From Gonapodya prolifera JEL478 (taxonomy: Eukaryota > Monoblepharomycota > Monoblepharidomycetes > Monoblepharidales > Gonapodyaceae): a DNA stretch of 64,000 bases. Below, piece by piece: positions 23,401 through 41,311 of this stretch. Position 1 is the first letter of the stretch. Each line of letters opens with the position of its first letter. The position numbers and the translations under genes are program-made. The stretch spans positions 372,001-436,000 of the forward strand of contig KQ965745.1 in the NCBI GenBank assembly GCA_001574975.1, written 5' to 3'. The notes under the pieces were generated by a model. That model did no database searches. It was given only the letters and a program-made list of their open reading frames with translations, and had not been told where the DNA came from.

Positions 23401-26400
23401 ATTCAGATGCAGAGGCTGGCACGTAGTCAAATGGTGGGCTGACACCAGAGCAACCTTCGTGCCAAACTTGCAGCGTTAGTCCAAATGTACATCAGCATTA
23501 TTTCGAGGCCTCAAACACACCAGAGTTGCCAGTAAAATCACAGCCATCGAAGGGGTCGTCTCGAAAATCGTATAGATTTTCTACGTTGAAAGTTACAATG
23601 GACCATTCCGAAGGCCTGTTCGGAGCAGATGGGCCGTCGTTCAATGATGGATCAGGCCCTGAGTTCACTGTGATTTGACTCTCGGGCTTGAAATTTCACG
23701 TAGTGTTGTGATATCAATGGAGAGTGCACCAAACGAGTCCGCTCACTAATATCTGGAATTTCGAAAAGGAAAAGTACACTGCGCCGACGGCAGGTGCGGA
23801 GAGAGTTTCTAGCCCCGTAACGTCCGCCAGAAGCGCCCTCACGTCGTTCAAGGCCGTTTTCACGCCGAGGCCACCGAGCAGTATACCTAGAGAATGTTGC
23901 TGGCGATCTGAGGCAACTGTCTTGCACACCAGGAAATGTCTTCCACTCACGCATCCCGTTTCCATCCGCATTTGGATAGTTGTAGTCCAGCGGATGGGCA
24001 TCGCGGAACACGTGTCTCTTGTAAGGATCGCTTTGCAGAGCAAGTGGGTGGTTCTCACGAATGAGCCACACCTCACTGTCAGCAGTGCTCGAGATAATGT
24101 TCCGACCCTCCGTCTAGAAGTCAGCGGAAAGGGCAATCAGCATCACGCATCGACTGTCAAGAATAATGCTTTTGCTTACAATCATTGAGCCCGTTGGGAC
24201 GACCACGCGCATACCCTCCAAACGTTCCCAATACACACGAGATGCATCGAAGTCATCGGGTGGGCTCGCAACCACGGGCTCCGGCAGTGTGTTGTTCTTT
24301 GAGACAATTTGGTTCAGAGTAATGCTTGTGAGTTCGGTGAGGTAGAAATATTCGGAAACGGTGCCCGTAAGAATAACATCGTCACCGACTGATACGCCAA
24401 GTTGGGTTGATCCGGTGAAGCAGTAAAGTCCGTCCGATGTAAGGTTGTTTCCATCGCCACCGTCTTGGATGAAGAAGCCTTCGGAACGAGATGTTGGAAT
24501 CTACCTACTGACGCTTTCTCAGGTAAGAAATCGACACCCTCACCGTAACTACTTGCACCGGCCGAGGTTAAAGAAACGACCTTTTCGAAGACGATACCCC
24601 GAACTGTAACCCTGCTTCCTTTCAAAGGACTTTCAAAGGTTGCTCCATTGATTCCGTCTGCAACAACCCCCTGAACAGCACCAATAGGAGTGTACGTGGC
24701 CAAAGCGCTTGTGGTTGTGGTGACACTACAGGGCTGCAATTGGTTTCAGGTGTCACACTCATGAAGGCTAACGCATCCTCACCTAACAGGAGTGGTAGTC
24801 GTGATGCTAACCGGCACGGCGGTGGTTGTAGTAATGGGTTGCGATGTCCTGAGATTTGATTGCGGCTCAATAGATATTAAATCAGAAACCATACATCGCA
24901 GGACTCACGAAAGTGAAATGGATGCCAAGTTGTCGTTGACCCACGCGTTCTTGATGGCCCACGCACGTGGAGATGTCCAGACGCCAGAGGTCGGGTCGAA
25001 AACACCCCCGGAAGCGGTAATCGGGCTCCTTTCAAGGGTAAATGATAACAGGAGGAAACGTTTGCATTGTGCCGCAAATGTAAATGCAAGGACATGCGTA
25101 CCCGGTTGATGGGGGATCAGGTGCAAGGAAGCTAATTTCGACAAAAGCGGTTCATCAAACGGAATTGAGCTTGGCGAAGTACAGCAAAGTCTCGTACCTC
25201 GAAGTTTGAAGCTTTCCACCAGAGTAACGATCGTTGATCGGCAATTCATAACCACTTGTGGCACTGACCTACAGGGAATGAAGGGGTCATTCGTTCATTC
25301 CAACGAACTGAATGGCTAACACGCAAACCCACAAATGCAGTTCCAACTCCGGTTCCAAAAATTATTGCGTCGACCGGAACGGTAGCCGCAGTAACTTGGC
25401 CGATGGCTACATTGAAAACAGCGATCCCATCGGCGTTGGCTCTGAAAATGGTGTGAATCGGTGACGTCGAGCTCGAACCTGACAACAGCGCCACCACGTT
25501 TCTCACCCGCCATTGCCAAGCACGCCACTCGCGCTGGCTGCTCCAAACCCATCACCTGCCGTGGTTCCCGTATTAATAGTGCGCAGCTTTTGCCCTGTCG
25601 GTCTGGCAAACGGGATTGGTGATGTATCGTTAAAATGACTCGTTATGCATGCCGATAATCTTCTACTTACGCCATTGACGATCCTCCAACGTAAACAACT
25701 GAACCTCTGGTGACAGCCCCGCTGTTAATGTTAAACCCGTATGTCACCTAACGATCAAGGAAGTTAACATAAATGCCACCCGGTTGCATAAACAAGAGAA
25801 CTCACGCCACCACCTTGCGTCCATCCGTTTACATTTCCGACACCGTTGTTGGCCCAAACAACGCTGAATGGAGTCACAGAGAAGTCGATGTCACCAGTCG
25901 CCACGAGTTCCACCCATTCAAATGGAGAGTCTGTGCCTGAAGGGTTTGCAACAAACTCGGAGATGACAAGGATAGGGTTCGGAGTGGGAGAAGAAGTTCT
26001 ACGTTCGAGAAAGGCGTGTTGAAGACATAACAAGGATGATCAGATTGAATTTCAAACTAACCCCGTCGACATAATGGTAGTTGTGACAACAGCAGCAGAA
26101 GTTGCCCTTGCAAAGAGAAAATTTTCGAGCAAGAATGGCAAAAGCAAATGTTTGCGCACTCACGAAGTGATAACGGTGGTCTGATCGGTGGGAACCCTGA
26201 AACACGAGTCATTTAACGGATATTTAGGATCTAGAACTCCAGAAGCATTGGACCAAACCTACGTTGTCGCTACAGCCTCAACGGTTGTGCTACTAGTCGC
26301 CAAAGCAAGAGTTGAGGTCGAAGTCGCAACAGCTGGAGTACTGTTTTGGTTTACGCTGACTTTGCTTCGCTATTCGCATCAGCTCCAATATCAAAAAGCT

Positions 26401-29400
26401 TACGTTGTAGATGGCTGAGCGCTGGCACTTAGTAAGAAGCACGAATCGAACTCCGCTCTTGAGAATTTGTAAAATCCTTTGATGACAGAATCGTCGCGAG
26501 CAAGGTATACGTAATCCGGAGTGAATGTGATACCCTCTATCCCTTTGACAAAGTAACCGTGCTTGAATGCGACTGGAACATTGCTACCATCCTGAAAAAA
26601 AGCAGACGTCCGTTAATGAAACCACCTATTTGAAGGGCTTTATGTCACACCAGAGCACCACCAGAACTACTGAGGTAGACAGCGGAAACGGTCGGATCTT
26701 CCAGATTCAGAGTAATCGCCAGATACACTGATAAAAAAAAAAGGGGGGGGAAGAAATGTAAGAACAAGACACTGGCAAAATGGGAAAGGTTTCACTTACA
26801 GTTGTCATGCCCAAAAGTGACGTATTTATCCCAATATGTAATGGAAGCAACATCGCGGGACAGCACAGACTTTACAGTTCCAAGCGACGTCACCAAACCG
26901 GTTCCAAGATCAATTGTATACCGGTAGATCAAAGAGCCGTTCGAAAACTCGAATTGTGGAGCGCAGAACCAAAAGCCTCCCGTTGGGGAGTTGGTTGACG
27001 GTATGAAGGCGAGACTCTCAGTCCCGATGCATCCAGGAAGAGTGAAACTCCGACTGATGATTTTAAGGGTCAAGTCCCATTCATAAACGACGGTATCTGT
27101 TGTTCCTACGGTCTCGACGCTGGCATAGGCAAAGTTTGCTGGGGGAGCAACGCTTGAAACTAAGAGAAACCTGGCGATTAGAGTCTGGCAATAAACACTT
27201 ACGTCTCCCGGGAACAAATGTGACACCCTCCAAATCCGCACCAGCACTAATGGTGTCAACTTGAGGACTCGTGCTATCGGCGTTCAAGATTCCAAGTCGT
27301 CCTTTTTCCAATCCTCGGAATTAGTCATGGGCATTTTTTTCATGATCACCGCCCCTCCCCTCACCTTCATCGTCAATTACCAATAGTTTGTTAGTCTCTG
27401 GGTTGAATGCAACTTCGGATGGCTCGAACTGTGGTGTTGAAGCTAATAACCCCACGATGTTCGTAACGTTTGTGCAAGATGCAGGACTGGCGACAACAAG
27501 AACCATCCAGCTGTTGGAGCCATCGCGCAACAAACAACTACTTACAGTGGAACCGGGAATACCGGAGGGGTTGTGCTATTGCTGGTCGATGGCGGAGTGG
27601 CAAGGTTGCCCAGGCAGGAAAGGTCCTGTGAAGGATTAGGCTGTCCAAGCGTCGCAGCGACAGTTCCCACGACCCAGTTTGATGCACTCCTGAGAGAAAG
27701 AGCTTCACTGGGTGTCGATGGGCAGCGCGTAAAATACTAGGTTCAAGGAAGACACGGTGGCATCAATTGCCCGGTTTGTTCACGTGCCCAAGTGAGAAGC
27801 ATACCGCATTTGGACTGGGGAGAAGGAGATCGGGAATGCCACTGGGCGCTGCTGTGGTGTCGGTGCCGTATCTGATAAAGTCCAGATATATGTTGTCGGT
27901 TCCAGTCGATCCACAATCGGTTCCTACTCATACGGTATCAGAAAAACATCCTCTTCCTTCTGAGCCTAAGTGTGTGAGCTCACCTGGCGTGTACAAGTAA
28001 AGAGCTTCACCAGACGAAGACAAGCCAGAGTTGGGTGTCCCGCCAAGCCCATCCACAGACAAGAGGAGACCCGTCGACGTGACGCCCGTACCGTCTCCAG
28101 TCTCAAGCAGCATGGTCCAGTCTCCGTCAGCGGGATTCACCGTCACATCGGCGACCGCTCCCGTCACCAGGAACTGAATCCAGATCCCAATCACGGTTCC
28201 CTTTGGCACGCTCGCGAACCACGGCGTGTCGGTGAAGATGATGACCGACTCTCCGGTGTTGAGTACGTCCCCGACGAGCTCGTTGTCGGAGATGCGCAGG
28301 CCGCGAAGGTCGGCGCCGTCCTTGACCACCAGGAGCTCGAGGAAGTCGTTGCCTTGGCCGTTGAAGGCGTTGAAAATGACGTCTCCGGGAGCGAGGACGC
28401 TGAGAAAGAGTCTGGTTAAGACGGCTGCGAGTCAAGAGGCGTGTCCACAGGTAAGCATACTTGTTGCAGTACAGAGGCGAGGCGGTCGTCGTCGTCTGAG
28501 TTGTTGTGACAGCCGCGGTCGTCGCTGTGGTGGTTGTCGTGGCCTCTGTGGTGGTGGTGCTCTCCGTCGTCGCAGCGATCGCAGTCGTAATGATAACCGC
28601 AGTCGTTCCAACAATTGTAGTTGTTTCAGGGAGTGTTGTCGTAACAGCCTCTATCGTCGTAACAGCCACTGTCGTTGTTACGGCAACAGGCACAGTGGAC
28701 GTAGTTATCGCCGCCACAGTTGTGGTTGTGACAGGAACGTTCAGTAACGTGATGCCGGAAGCGAGGTTGTTGTTCAGCCAAGCCGAGGTAGCCAGCAGGG
28801 TCCACACTCGAGGAGAGGTCCACTTTCCGATGCTGACGTCATAAACAGCAGAGGCCGAGGTGACAATTTGACTGAAAGGTAAAAATAGATACAAGAGAAT
28901 GAGTGCGTTGGCGATTTCTTGAGTGATTCTAGATTGGTACTCACTCAGACTGCGGGTCAGATGCGAAGAAACTCGTCGTCTGCAGTTTCCCTCCCGAATA
29001 TCTGTCGTTCACGGGGAGCTCGTAACCCGTCGTGCTTGTCAGGACTGCGGTCCCCTGCCCACTTCCGTAAAAGATGGCATCGATGGGGACGGTTGATGAC
29101 GTGATGTCGGTAATCGCGACGTTGAACACGGCGATGGCATCCGCGTTCGCTCTTGATACACATAGAACTCGAATGGTGAAGCAAGACTAGACATTAACGT
29201 CAAAGTGGATGAACGTACCCGCCGTTACCCATGACTCCGCCAGAGGCTGCGGTTCCGAATCGGTCGCCCGCCACGGTTCCGGTGTTTATCACACAAAGCT
29301 TTGTTCCGGTGGGAGTCATAGATGTCCCTCCAACGTATCCAGTAGCTCCAGCCGTGATTTTCCCGGTCGTGATACTGAATCCATAAGTCACCTAAAAGAC

Positions 29401-29774
29401 AAACGAATCAGCGAGTTGAGGGAGTTCATAAGCAATGGTTTCACTCACGCTTCCGCCTTGAATCCATCCGTTTGCATTGGCGACACCATTGTTCGCCCAT
29501 ACGACACTCCAAGGTGTGACACTGAAGTCAATGTCCGCAGTCGCGACGAGTTCCACCCATTCCAATGGTGAGTCAGTACCGGCAGGGTTTGGGAGAAACT
29601 CGCTGATTAGGAGCGCTGAATAGGATGCGGTTTTGTCGTTGGAGTGTCAAAAAGTAAAGAAAGGATAGGGAAGGGCAGGCACATGGCAGCCGAACCTGGT
29701 ACAGCATAGACCGCGTTGACCACGGCCAGACCGGCCACGATCGCGGCAATGCCCACAATCCGCATCGGCTCTGG
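20493..29774 (-). CDS. Giant secreted multidomain nuclease: LTD-propeller-LTD-OB-EEP-repeat
   Basis: Predicted extracellular DNase. Order on the minus strand: signal peptide MRIVGIAAIVAGLAVVNAVYA (29774); lamin-tail-like domain 1 (about 29615-28750, LLISEFLPNPAGTDSPLEW); Thr/Val-rich linker; a second all-beta segment (NGQGNDFLELLVV, 28370-27900); a beta-propeller-like segment (NPETNKLLVIDDEG, GTESLAFIP, GIEGITFTPDYVY; 27540-26430); linker; lamin-tail domain 2 (about 25990-24910); an OB fold (SRVTVRGIVFEKV, FFIQDGGDGN); and an endonuclease/exonuclease/phosphatase domain with VTFNVENLYDF, IIIIEEAE, GNHFSSG, GGDLNVYP and GATDHDPLV. Then come Thr/Ser/Arg linkers, three CDSI modules and a CxxxxxCxxxxCxxxxC tail ending at TGA 20493. 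The core resembles bacterial ExeM/NucH nucleases. Frame is continuous across many introns and only one signal peptide is visible, so I treat it as one gene; two genes remain possible. Confidence 0.75.
20650..21175 (-). repeat. Three C-terminal CDSI modules in the nuclease gene
   Basis: Each module of about 45 residues has TCDSI(Y/H)xA, then SG, then D..DW..W, and re-enters with a WFPxGI motif after an intron at a similar place. Module 1 lies at about 21175-21100, module 2 at 20955-20830 and module 3 at 20775-20655. They are protein repeats in separate exons, not near-identical DNA. Confidence 0.7.
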
Positions 29775-31435
29775 CAACGATTGGCGGCGAGAGTGTCTGT
29801 GGATTTGATTTCCACCAGCGGAAGGTTAAATCCCAGGAGGTTGCTTTGCGGGGCACGTGGGGTCAGGTCGTCAGGGCATGTGCGTTTCCATTTCTGGAAG
29901 GGCAGACGTCAACTTTCATTACGAGCTGGGAGGTTAGATGCTAACCAGTTCAACGAAAGATGCAACGATGGATTGGAGGCTCGTGTCGCATCGTGATTTT
30001 GGATTTATGACATCGACTTGGCAACGTAATATGAAAAAGGACAGGCAAATCTCATATGTATTAACAGATATAAAATAATGCCATCAAATTACTTTTCAAA
30101 CGTATCTCGGCCCTCATTTGTATGTAGTCATCTCGTTGCATTCGTTGCGTTCATCATAGAGCAATTATGTCCCCTCCCGGCGAACCATGGTGGTGTCTCT
30201 TGGTCCAACCAGAAGAGCTTGCGGCACGTTTCTCTCCCGGATGAATTGAATTGATTCCGAAAGAGAAGCAGCGGCAAGTGTGGACCTGAGGCCACAGAAC
30301 CGTTTGGCGGACGCTTGACCCACGGCGAGCACTCTTCTCTCCGCCCGCCTCCTGCCTCGTCAAGCGACCACCCTTCCGTGCGACAACTCCACCCGCCATT
30401 GCATGCAGGGTCGTATTGGCGGCAAGTTCGAACTTTGCAAACTTTCGGCGCAGAGCAACATCGTCAGGACCCTCTTGTTTATTCATCACCCGCTTATCTC
30501 CGACTTGGATCCCCAAACTCGGCGGGTGGACGGGGACTGATAATGGGATTCTCGGCCAGTAGCAATACGATATCAGATGGTCGGCGGTTCTTGACACGAC
30601 GCCCAAGTGCAGCATCGCTCGGGAGTCTTTCGGGGAAGAAGAGTTACAGTGCGGCGCAAACTTGACCCTCGAACTAGCATTCATCAATTTCACCACTCAC
30701 TAACTAGTACTCCGCGATCCGACTCCCTCTTTGCGCCTCCCACGCATTCACCAGTCCGACTCTTGCGCTTGCGGGCCTTTGGTCCCTTCCGCCATCCAGG
30801 ACCATCTTGTCACGCATAGAGTAGCCCCATGTCAATGACTTCGTGGAACTCACTCGTCTCGGGAAGTAAGCGTACGCTTTGTCATCATCCCACCCACCGT
30901 CTCGGTTGATCCGTCTTGGTCCACGGCCACGCGGTACCCATGTGCATGGCGCGGTAGTGTACGGACTCGTTCAGCTTGATATGTGATCTCTCAAATGCAT
31001 TCAGGGGCTCGTTAAGGCGGGTTTCGTGGCTGGTGGATGGTGGACGCCGTGCTGACTTCAACACCAGTGAACGCGAGGTCATACTCAACTATTTAGGGAG
31101 GCCACTCTTGCCAATGGTTTGAGCCTGGTCAGAAGGTTGCGGGATGTCTGTGTAAGCGTTTTGCATTGACGCTTCAAAAAGGTAAATCAGAACTTGAGCT
31201 CGATGCGCCGGGTGTGCACCTGGCTGTTCTACCATTTGGAGGAACCTTCTCTTGTACCACATGCGCAAATTCTTGGTACTTCCAAGTTGCGATGGCTGCG
31301 TATGTCTTCTATGAGTCAACGGATTTGCTGATTCAGAAGACTTTGGCATTACTTAAAAGACAGCATGCAATGATTACCGGCCAGATTTACACTAGATCCT
31401 TCTTTGTACAAGCAACGCACACTAAAAGTGCCACA
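29775..31435. other. Intergenic, no gene recognised
   Basis: About 1.7 kb between the nuclease start and the CSN1 stop. It contains several open frames on both strands, the longest about 180 codons at 30154-30696 (minus). None shows a domain, a splice-supported extension or a signal. The part next to 29775 must hold the nuclease promoter, but no TATA box is obvious. A small unrecognised or non-coding gene cannot be excluded. Confidence 0.45.
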
Positions 31436-33381
31436 TCAATGTCGCTCCGACCGCTCCCGCATCTCTCGCTCAGGCCTCTCGCTTGGTGCACGCACAAACA
31501 TCTCAGCTCTGATGAGCCGCATCCGTACCAGCATGTGCCGCACTTGCCGCTCGTACTCGTGCCCCATCGCGAGCGACTTTTCAAACGTCGTGGACCGCTG
31601 GTCTGTTCGCTTGGCGTGGATAACCTTTGGAGGAGCCGTGTGAGGCCAACAGAACTTCTGAAATCCCAGAAACATCTTCTCACTTTGTTGTGGCTGTCGA
31701 TTCTCGCCTGCACCATGCCTTCCATGATTAGACCGGCCAATTCGGGCTCCAGGAGGTTGATAGTGGTATTGAACGCGGACGCCATCGTTGCCATGTTCAC
31801 AGACAGGAAGGGGCTCAAGTACTGCACCAGAGCCTTCTTGCGGATGTTTTGATATATTGCGTCGACGTGTGTGTGGAGGTAAACGTCCAGGAGCAGATCG
31901 GGCTTTTGCAAGAGCGAAACGTATTTCGGGACTACCGTAATGGGGAAGTCAGCTTCGCAGTGCTACTCCACCTTCAATCTCTCCATCAATTTCAAGCAGT
32001 GCGCGTATTTGGAATTATAGAAGCCGTAGATGAGTTCCCGGATCTGCGGCTCCAGCTCCAAGAACTGCCGGAACTCGGCATTGTCAATGACCATTCGCTT
32101 AAGCTCTCCACGATCAAATGACGCAAGTGCACAAAGTCCTCCATACGTCGCGACATCGTTGGGACTGAGGATCTGAAAAGTTGCGAGCTTCAGTACAGGA
32201 AACCGGCATCGTGTCTTCGCGGCATCACCACTAACATCACTGAAGTTGGTTCCCAGCGCAAACCCCACGTCCACGAATTGCCTACCAGCAAGCCTGAACT
32301 TCCCTTGGTCGAGATGAACGAGCCCCATCGCACATTTGCATTTCGCCTGGACAACCGGCCTTTCCGCGGCATCCACTGCGGTTGAGGCCTTCTGGGCGTA
32401 CGATTCGATGTGCGACCAGTTCCCGAGCTCGATGGACACCTTGAAGCAAGGTTATGCGCTGTGAAGCTGGAACAAGAACTGTATTCACTCACTTTGACGA
32501 TGTTCAACGACATTTCGACCGAATGTTTGGCTGTCGTTCCATAGTCCCTCGTTCTTGAATATGATTTGAGGGCATTTGAGAGATCTCCGATATTGTAGTA
32601 GTGGTTTCCGAGTTCATTGTGCCCCATCTGAATCAAATGAACAATGAGCCCCAAACTTCGCCATCATTACGGCAGAGAACGCACACGAATGCTCTCTTTG
32701 ATATGATTGTTCTTGTAGCCCTTGAGCTCAGCTTCCAACTTTTCTGTTTGACTCCGAACAAGTCTCTGGGTTTGATCCACCCAGGCGGTGTCCAGTTGGT
32801 ACGGTGGAGCTCCGCGTGAGGCGAGAACCTCATTCAGCCGTTGAACAGTCTGCGTGTACCTCTGAAAATTCGGCGTCTTCTTGAGTTCTACCACGGCGAG
32901 TTTGTAGGCGTCGACAGTGAACATGGGGCAATGGTCCGCAATGAAGAGCAGTCGGTCGATCCTTCCATGTCCTATCGTCCAAGAAATCATCGAGATCCAT
33001 GGCAAGTACAGGTAAAATAGTGTCGTCGCGGGACTGAAATTAATGAACTCCTTTGGTGTTGCTCGGTAATAACCACTCACCAGTGTAGTTCGCAATGTAT
33101 TGTTCCGGTTCGATTGAGGGACTATCAACCTGAGAACGCGAGAATTACGAGTGAGTTTATCAACGCTTATAATGATCAAGTTGTTTCGCGTGAAACCATG
33201 GTGGATTCACCCCGGGTGTCCACATAAACCATGGTCAATGATCGAGCTCTTCACGGGCGGGACTCACAAGGATCTTTTGGGTCTTTTTCTTCTTGTTAGC
33301 GACGTCCGCCATCGGAAGCGTATCGATTTGCATCGGCTCGTCGTTCATATCAGAAGTTTCGAAGGCGAGACCTTCACGCAT
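31436..33381 (-). CDS. CSN1: COP9 signalosome complex subunit 1 (PCI domain)
   Basis: Subunit of the COP9 signalosome, which removes Nedd8 from cullins. Exon 1 encodes [20 protein letters not shown] and [10 protein letters not shown]. It splices to [17 protein letters not shown], then [74 protein letters not shown] (TPR-like helices) and [11 protein letters not shown]. The PCI region follows: [79 protein letters not shown] and [11 protein letters not shown]. The C-terminal helix ([18 protein letters not shown]) ends in a TGA at 31436-31438. The gene sits 48 bp downstream of the stop of the tail-anchored gene on the same strand, suggesting tight packing. CSN1 presence implies a full COP9 complex, as in filamentous and early-diverging fungi. 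Confidence 0.95.
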
Positions 33382-33429
33382 AGTTGTAACTATCAAATCT
33401 ATCGAACATTTGAAATATACACAGCAAAT

Positions 33430-35745
33430 TCATCCTTTCGTCGACTTGTTCGACATGTATAGGAAGAAAATGAATAAAAATATTACCACGGTCAAAAGGA
33501 GAGCAGACAAATAGCACTTGGTGCGATGGAACAACTTGAATTGATGTTGTTAACAACCGGGAACTGATACGGGCGCACAGCATAGAAGAGGACTCACTCT
33601 CATGACTGGGTTCGCGGTCGCTAGTTGCTGCGGTGTCGGATACAACATTTCCAAGCAACCAGGGGATTCTATTACAATAGTGGTCTGCCCCGGGCTTCGT
33701 GTATCTTCCCCAGTGTAAGGTGGCATCTCAAACAAGACTGCGTCTTCAGGTTTGATCGCATTGGTCTTGAATACTGTGCGAATGCGGGCCGACTCGAGAA
33801 AGTCATTATCGGTAGCGAATAGTACGGCATCAAAAATGTTGTATTTGATAGATGCGCCATCCGCGTCGAGTCTCTTTTGCTGCTCAGCGCTACCCATAAG
33901 ATCTGGCGCAGGGTTGGACTTGGTCGAGTCAAGTACTGTGTTTGCGTTTGCATTTGTCGTTGCAGCTTGGCTAGGCTCATTTGCTTTCGCATGTTGTCCA
34001 AATGGCTTCACTTCGTCATAAGCGTCCCCATCCGCAGGCGCTTCGGGCTCCTCTCGAACCCTTTCTTTCTTGTCAGCCTTGATCAGTCGAAGCCAATCAT
34101 TGAAACTTGCTTGGGTGCCTGCAGCAGTCTGTGCATTTGCAAAAGAAAGAGCGCGCCGTCTGTTTCGTGCTGTCTTCGGCACAACATCGGCTAACTTGGA
34201 GGGGTCGATCCTCTCCGTGAATTGTGTTACTGCGCCGGCAGGAGCTACAATTTTTTCCTGTTCACCGAGTTGAATGGATCGACCAGGAGCTCGAGCATAT
34301 GTCTTCAATGTCAAGCGTTTCATTGAACTAAATGGCGGTGCGGAAAGTGGAGTTGTGGGATCAAGGCTTTCGTTTATCCCCGGCGAAATTGTCATCGATC
34401 CACCAGATGGTGCAGATAGTGGAGACTGCAAGGGTAGTTCCAATGCGAGATATTGTTTTTCACCGGGGACAAAGTAGGACGCTCGACGAGGCTTGAAAGC
34501 AGGATTAATGGGTTCCCCTATTTTGCGGTCAAAGTCCATTGGTCTCCCCTTGAGAGGACTGGCTCGAATTATAGATCCCTTCCGCCTCCACGTAGCAGCC
34601 CTGACCACTGACACGGGTACTTCAGCGTCTTCGAGTACTGTGGGGGCACCCAGTGTCCACGTTTGTGGGCCTCGTTCGACCTCCTCAACGTAAGGGCTCT
34701 TTGGTTCAGACACAGGAACTTGGCTAGCTACAAGAGATTTGCGTGGACTCGAGGGTGGAAGAATCGCGCCAGTGTCGATGGGTGCGGGAACTAAGGTACG
34801 AGGGGCTTGAAAAACATGCAACACCTGTCTCTATCACTACTCACATAGACTTCGTTTCCGGGGTGTTGCTACAGGTGCTACCACTTCTACCGAGTTCTTT
34901 AAACCAGTTTGAGGTGGCTTAATGGATGAACGGGACTTTGACGTTTCTGTTCCTTCGTCGACTTCCAATACCGTTGCAATGGGTTTCGAGATTACTGAGC
35001 CGGCATTTTGGGCAGAATCTTCCTCGTCCGCATCTGATCCCAATATTTCACGTTGTTGCTCCTCTGTAACCCTCACGATGAAGTATTGTACGTTTCCGAT
35101 AATGTCCGTATTCGTCAACGGGTTTAACACATGCAACCGATGGATGAGCTTCTTTCCAAGATAAATTTGTGTTTGAAAAAGCACTTTGTTCAGTTGAAAG
35201 GCGTCATAGTACGAGTAAAACGCTTTGTCCGGTTGCTTGTGATCCCATGTCTGCACTCTCGCAATGATGAAGCTCTTTGTGCCCTTTGGTTCTGCAGTTG
35301 TGTGGGCGCAAATCATGTCCCCAAGGGTTTCAATGGTAAAGCAGTCCTCATAATCAGCAGAAACTGAATCTAAGACGGTGTTCCCAGACGAGTCTGTCAA
35401 TTTTATGATGTCTCCATCAATGGCTGAAGGATCGGCGGTCGCTTTTACAAGCTTGGAAAGATCTTTGGGCGGTCGGAGCGGTGTTGGGGGTTCGGGTGGC
35501 GGTTGATAATGCGTAACCACAATTGGCGCTCTTGGAGAAGGAGGGAGATTCGGGATTATCAGAGTCAGTGGTCCAGGAGGGGTTGTTCGTGCTCGAGAAG
35601 GAGACTCCCCATCCCGGGGGACTGCATGCTCGCCAACTGCGATTCGTTCGCTTTGATCGGGGGTTGCTGTTGATGACATATTATCGGCGCTGTGGGAGTG
35701 CTCTTCTGCTTCCTGATTCGGGCGATTGCTGGACAGAAGAGGCAA
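33430..35745 (-). CDS. Tail-anchored membrane protein of unknown function
   Basis: I do not recognise a named family. The N-terminal 60 residues or so are Pro/Ser-rich. An ordered block follows: DYEDCFTIETLGDMICAHTT, AFYSYYDAFQLNKVLFQTQI, LGKKLIHRLHVLNPLTNTDI and IGNVQYFIVRV. After an intron comes a long Ser/Pro-rich region, then a second ordered block with KYNIFDAVLFATDNDFLES, RIRTVFKTNAIKPEDAVLFE and MPPYTGEDT. After a final intron (GTGAGT donor after NPVMR, phase 0) the last exon encodes LFHRTKCYLSALLLTVVIFL plus FIFFLYM and a short NKSTKG tail, one transmembrane helix at the extreme C-terminus. That predicts a tail-anchored protein with its bulk in the cytosol. The start is either 35745 or the next Met at about 35682. 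Confidence 0.72.
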
Positions 35746-36021
35746 CTTCTCGTCGTCCTGATGGTGTTGATTCTCAAGATCCGAAGGGTTGCTTTGAACA
35801 CGCTATCACACGATCCTGCATCAACAGGCTTAAAATGGCAAACGATGCCGGGAGCTCACGCTCATAACCAACGATCGTCCATGCCACGAGCCCTAGAGCG
35901 TGATCAAGCTGGTCCAGTCTGCCTTCGATGAGCGATTGCCTGATCGTGACCTTCGCACTCGTTCAAGAGATCCGAAGACATGCAATATTTACAATATCTA
36001 CAATGTCAGAAAGAGTGAACA

Positions 36022-41311
<5,290 letters not shown>

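Noticed and set aside
28226-28844. Plus-strand frames over 28.2-28.8 kb rich in Val and Ser or Arg
   Set aside because: Complement of the Thr/Val linker exon of the nuclease gene; coding sense is the minus strand.
30154-30696. A 180-codon minus-strand frame in the gap between nuclease and CSN1
   Set aside because: No recognisable segment, start context or intron support; kept only as possible unknown in the intergenic note.
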